Shown here in pieces: positions 5,392 through 6,374 of a stretch of 6,374 bases of DNA. Positions within the stretch are counted from its first letter, which is position 1; every line of letters begins with the position of its first letter. A program made the position numbers and the translations under genes. This DNA is from Clostridia bacterium (lineage in GTDB: Bacteria; Bacillota; Clostridia; Peptostreptococcales; Anaerovoracaceae). Location of the stretch: NCBI GenBank assembly GCA_024682015.1, contig JAIKZT010000045.1, positions 1-6,374 of the forward strand. The letters are read 5' to 3'. The notes beneath the pieces are model-generated. The model was not told where the DNA came from. It made no database searches and saw only the letters and a list, made by a program, of their open reading frames with translations.

Positions 5392-5582
5392 TTTCCAAGG
5401 AGGGCGGAAGCGTTGATCCGCATTACTAATTCAACTTCCGGGGAGCCATCTGATGAGACGACCTGAACCGTTCCCTTAGGGCTTGCTAAACCATTTAAAA
5501 ACACACCGCAGCCGGACGACTTTAAAGCATCAGCGCTTAATCCGGCCGCTGGCGGGACTGCCCCCTGCAGTTGATGGCCGGC

Positions 5583-6374
5583 TCATTCTGATCCTCGTCC
5601 AAAACAGCAGCTGAACGTAAAGCAGTAGTCCATGGCCTGCATATCGTTCTGTACGGCCGCGCTGTCCGCCGGGACGACGCACTGGCCCGTACCGTCTTCG
5701 TCGTACCCGAAGCCAACCAGCTGGATCTCGCGGGCGGCTTCGATAACCGAGCCGCCGAGCTGCGGATAATAGTCGATGGGCTGGCCAGAGGGCAACGGCT
5801 CAAACGCGGCATCCCAAGAAGACACGCTGCCACCGGCATTGCAGACACTGACCGTCAGCTGACCCGCCTGCATGTCGAGCAGCAGCGCAACGCTGCCGGT
5901 AACAGGCTTTTTCGTCTTAGGATCGCGGCCCCAGCCAATCTCCACGCCGCCGACCGCCGTTTCATTCACAAGCTCTCCGCCATGGTATTCGCGCAGAGTA
6001 AACGAGAGCCACTCCAGATCCTGCTTAAACGAAAAATCGTACAGAAAAGGCGTCCTGCGTCCAGCCAGCATGCGCAGGAGCGGCAGCTGGGTGCTGAACG
6101 TTTCGCTTTGCTTAATGTGATCCCTGAAGGCAAACGGATCGCGCACGGTCTGCCGCATCGCAAAAAGCAGCCCCGCAAGCAGCAGGATGCCCGCCGCGAT
6201 CAGCGCCGCGATAATGCGCCGGTATTTCCGCCGCCGCGCGTCGCTCGTCTCTGCCAGCGATACCGCCGCGGCTTCCGCGATGGCCGGGTCAGCGGGGGAT
6301 GCGATGCGCTCGCCCGCGAAAAACTCGCTGATGGTCATGCCCAGCGCCTCGCACAGCGGCTGGTAATTCGACGC
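5583..6374 (-). CDS. XRE-family regulator with transmembrane helix and C-terminal outer domain (N-terminus outside window)
   Basis: The minus-strand frame is open from the window edge (6374) to TGA at 5583-5585, showing 263 C-terminal residues. The first residues (ASNYQPLCEALG, then MTISEFFAGERI) match the last helices of Cro/C1-type HTH domains, which typically end in a leucine-rich EALG(I/V)S..EFFAGE pattern. The internal Met at 6338 is therefore not the start. A linker rich in Ala and Glu and an RRRKYRR cluster precede one transmembrane helix (about residues 54-73). About 185 residues follow, with hydrophobic and beta-like character and a Cys-rich tail (YCFTFSCCFG). By the positive-inside rule the HTH is cytoplasmic and the C-terminal domain outside, which suggests signal sensing through the membrane. 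The outer domain is not recognised. No convincing terminator is seen after the stop. Confidence 0.85.
   Translation of the reverse strand, partial: ASNYQPLCEALGMTISEFFAGERIASPADPAIAEAAAVSLAETSDARRRKYRRIIAALIAAGILLLAGLLFAMRQTVRDPFAFRDHIKQSETFSTQLPLLRMLAGRRTPFLYDFSFKQDLEWLSFTLREYHGGELVNETAVGGVEIGWGRDPKTKKPVTGSVALLLDMQAGQLTVSVCNAGGSVSSWDAAFEPLPSGQPIDYYPQLGGSVIEAAREIQLVGFGYDEDGTGQCVVPADSAAVQNDMQAMDYCFTFSCCFGRGSE

Larger units (their letters stand above)
4614..5582. other. Repeat-rich gap between convergent genes
   Basis: No credible gene is present in these 969 bases. Contents in order are a 31-bp tandem repeat (4614-4706 plus a partial unit to about 4720), a hairpin GATGATGGG/CCCATCGTC (4720-4742), an alternative pairing GGGGTCT/AGACCCC (4726-4732 with 4765-4771), the right hairpin array (4813-4927), a diverged GGGGACG unit (4956-4982) and the ATGYTTAACA field (5021-5374). 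Local dyads are ATGCCT..AGGCAT with inner GAAT/ATTC (5136-5165), AGTTAGCA/TGCTGACT (5111-5127) and GGCGTACGCC nested in TTCGG/CCGAA (5304-5330). From about 5392 to 5582 I see nothing identifiable apart from a weak GGCCGG inverted repeat. The part after 5000 looks more AT-rich than the flanking genes. Confidence 0.75.

Noticed and set aside
5230..5466. 78-residue plus-strand frame in the motif field
   Set aside because: There is no ribosome binding site, the start lies in a repeat motif and its similar MLNN/MFNN segments come from the DNA repeats.
5542..5581. CCGGCC/GGCCGG inverted repeat as terminator of the XRE gene
   Set aside because: The stem is only 6 bp with a loop of about 28 bases and no T-run follows on the minus strand.

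Overview
The window looks like chromosomal DNA from a GC-rich, low-complexity-repeat-bearing member of the Bacillota (Clostridia-like). The reasons are a CIRCE operator over a sigma-A type promoter, AAGGAG ribosome binding sites, a FtsH of the Gram-positive type, an XRE regulator fused to a membrane segment, and intergenic GGGGACGGTTCC-type palindromic repeats of a kind I associate with such genomes. The taxonomic call is inference from these features and not from a marker gene.

Layout from left to right: (1) the 3' end of an unrecognised plus-strand gene (1-526), closed by a strong intrinsic terminator (542-576) whose T-run reaches the stop codon of the next, convergent gene. (2) ftsH on the minus strand (575-2389), with its promoter at 2415-2443 overlapped by a CIRCE element (2430-2456), which implies HrcA heat-shock control. 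(3) A divergent intergenic region (2390-2848) packed with repeats: an inverted pair of a CCCTTCGACAGGCTC-type element, a 14-bp tandem duplication and three GGGTCAC-type hairpins. It ends in an extended -10 promoter. (4) A two-gene plus-strand operon: a one-pass membrane protein of unknown function (2849-3340) overlapping by 26 bases a 12-helix MFS transporter (3315-4613). (5) A 969-base gap between convergent genes (4614-5582). It holds three 31-bp tandem GGGGACGGTTCC units starting at the MFS stop codon, a mirror-image copy of the three-hairpin array, a diverged fourth GGGGACG unit, and six copies of a degenerate 10-mer ATGYTTAACA arranged as two triads with identical spacing. (6) The C-terminal part of a minus-strand XRE-type regulator with a transmembrane helix and a putative extracytoplasmic domain (5583-6374, running off the window).

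The most unusual signals are structural. The two-gene MFS operon is bracketed by inverted copies of the same three-hairpin module (2605-2720 and 4813-4927; hairpin lengths 23, 32 and 22 on both sides, spacers 19/20 and 18/20). Further right, the ATGYTTAACA motif recurs with the orientation pattern minus, plus, plus at offsets 0, 28 and 154, twice, 190 bases apart, although the DNA between the motifs is not obviously duplicated. Neither is explained by the genes. No transposase, CRISPR array, tRNA or rRNA was seen. The genes form no evident single pathway: protease quality control, a transporter operon and a membrane-bound regulator lie side by side.
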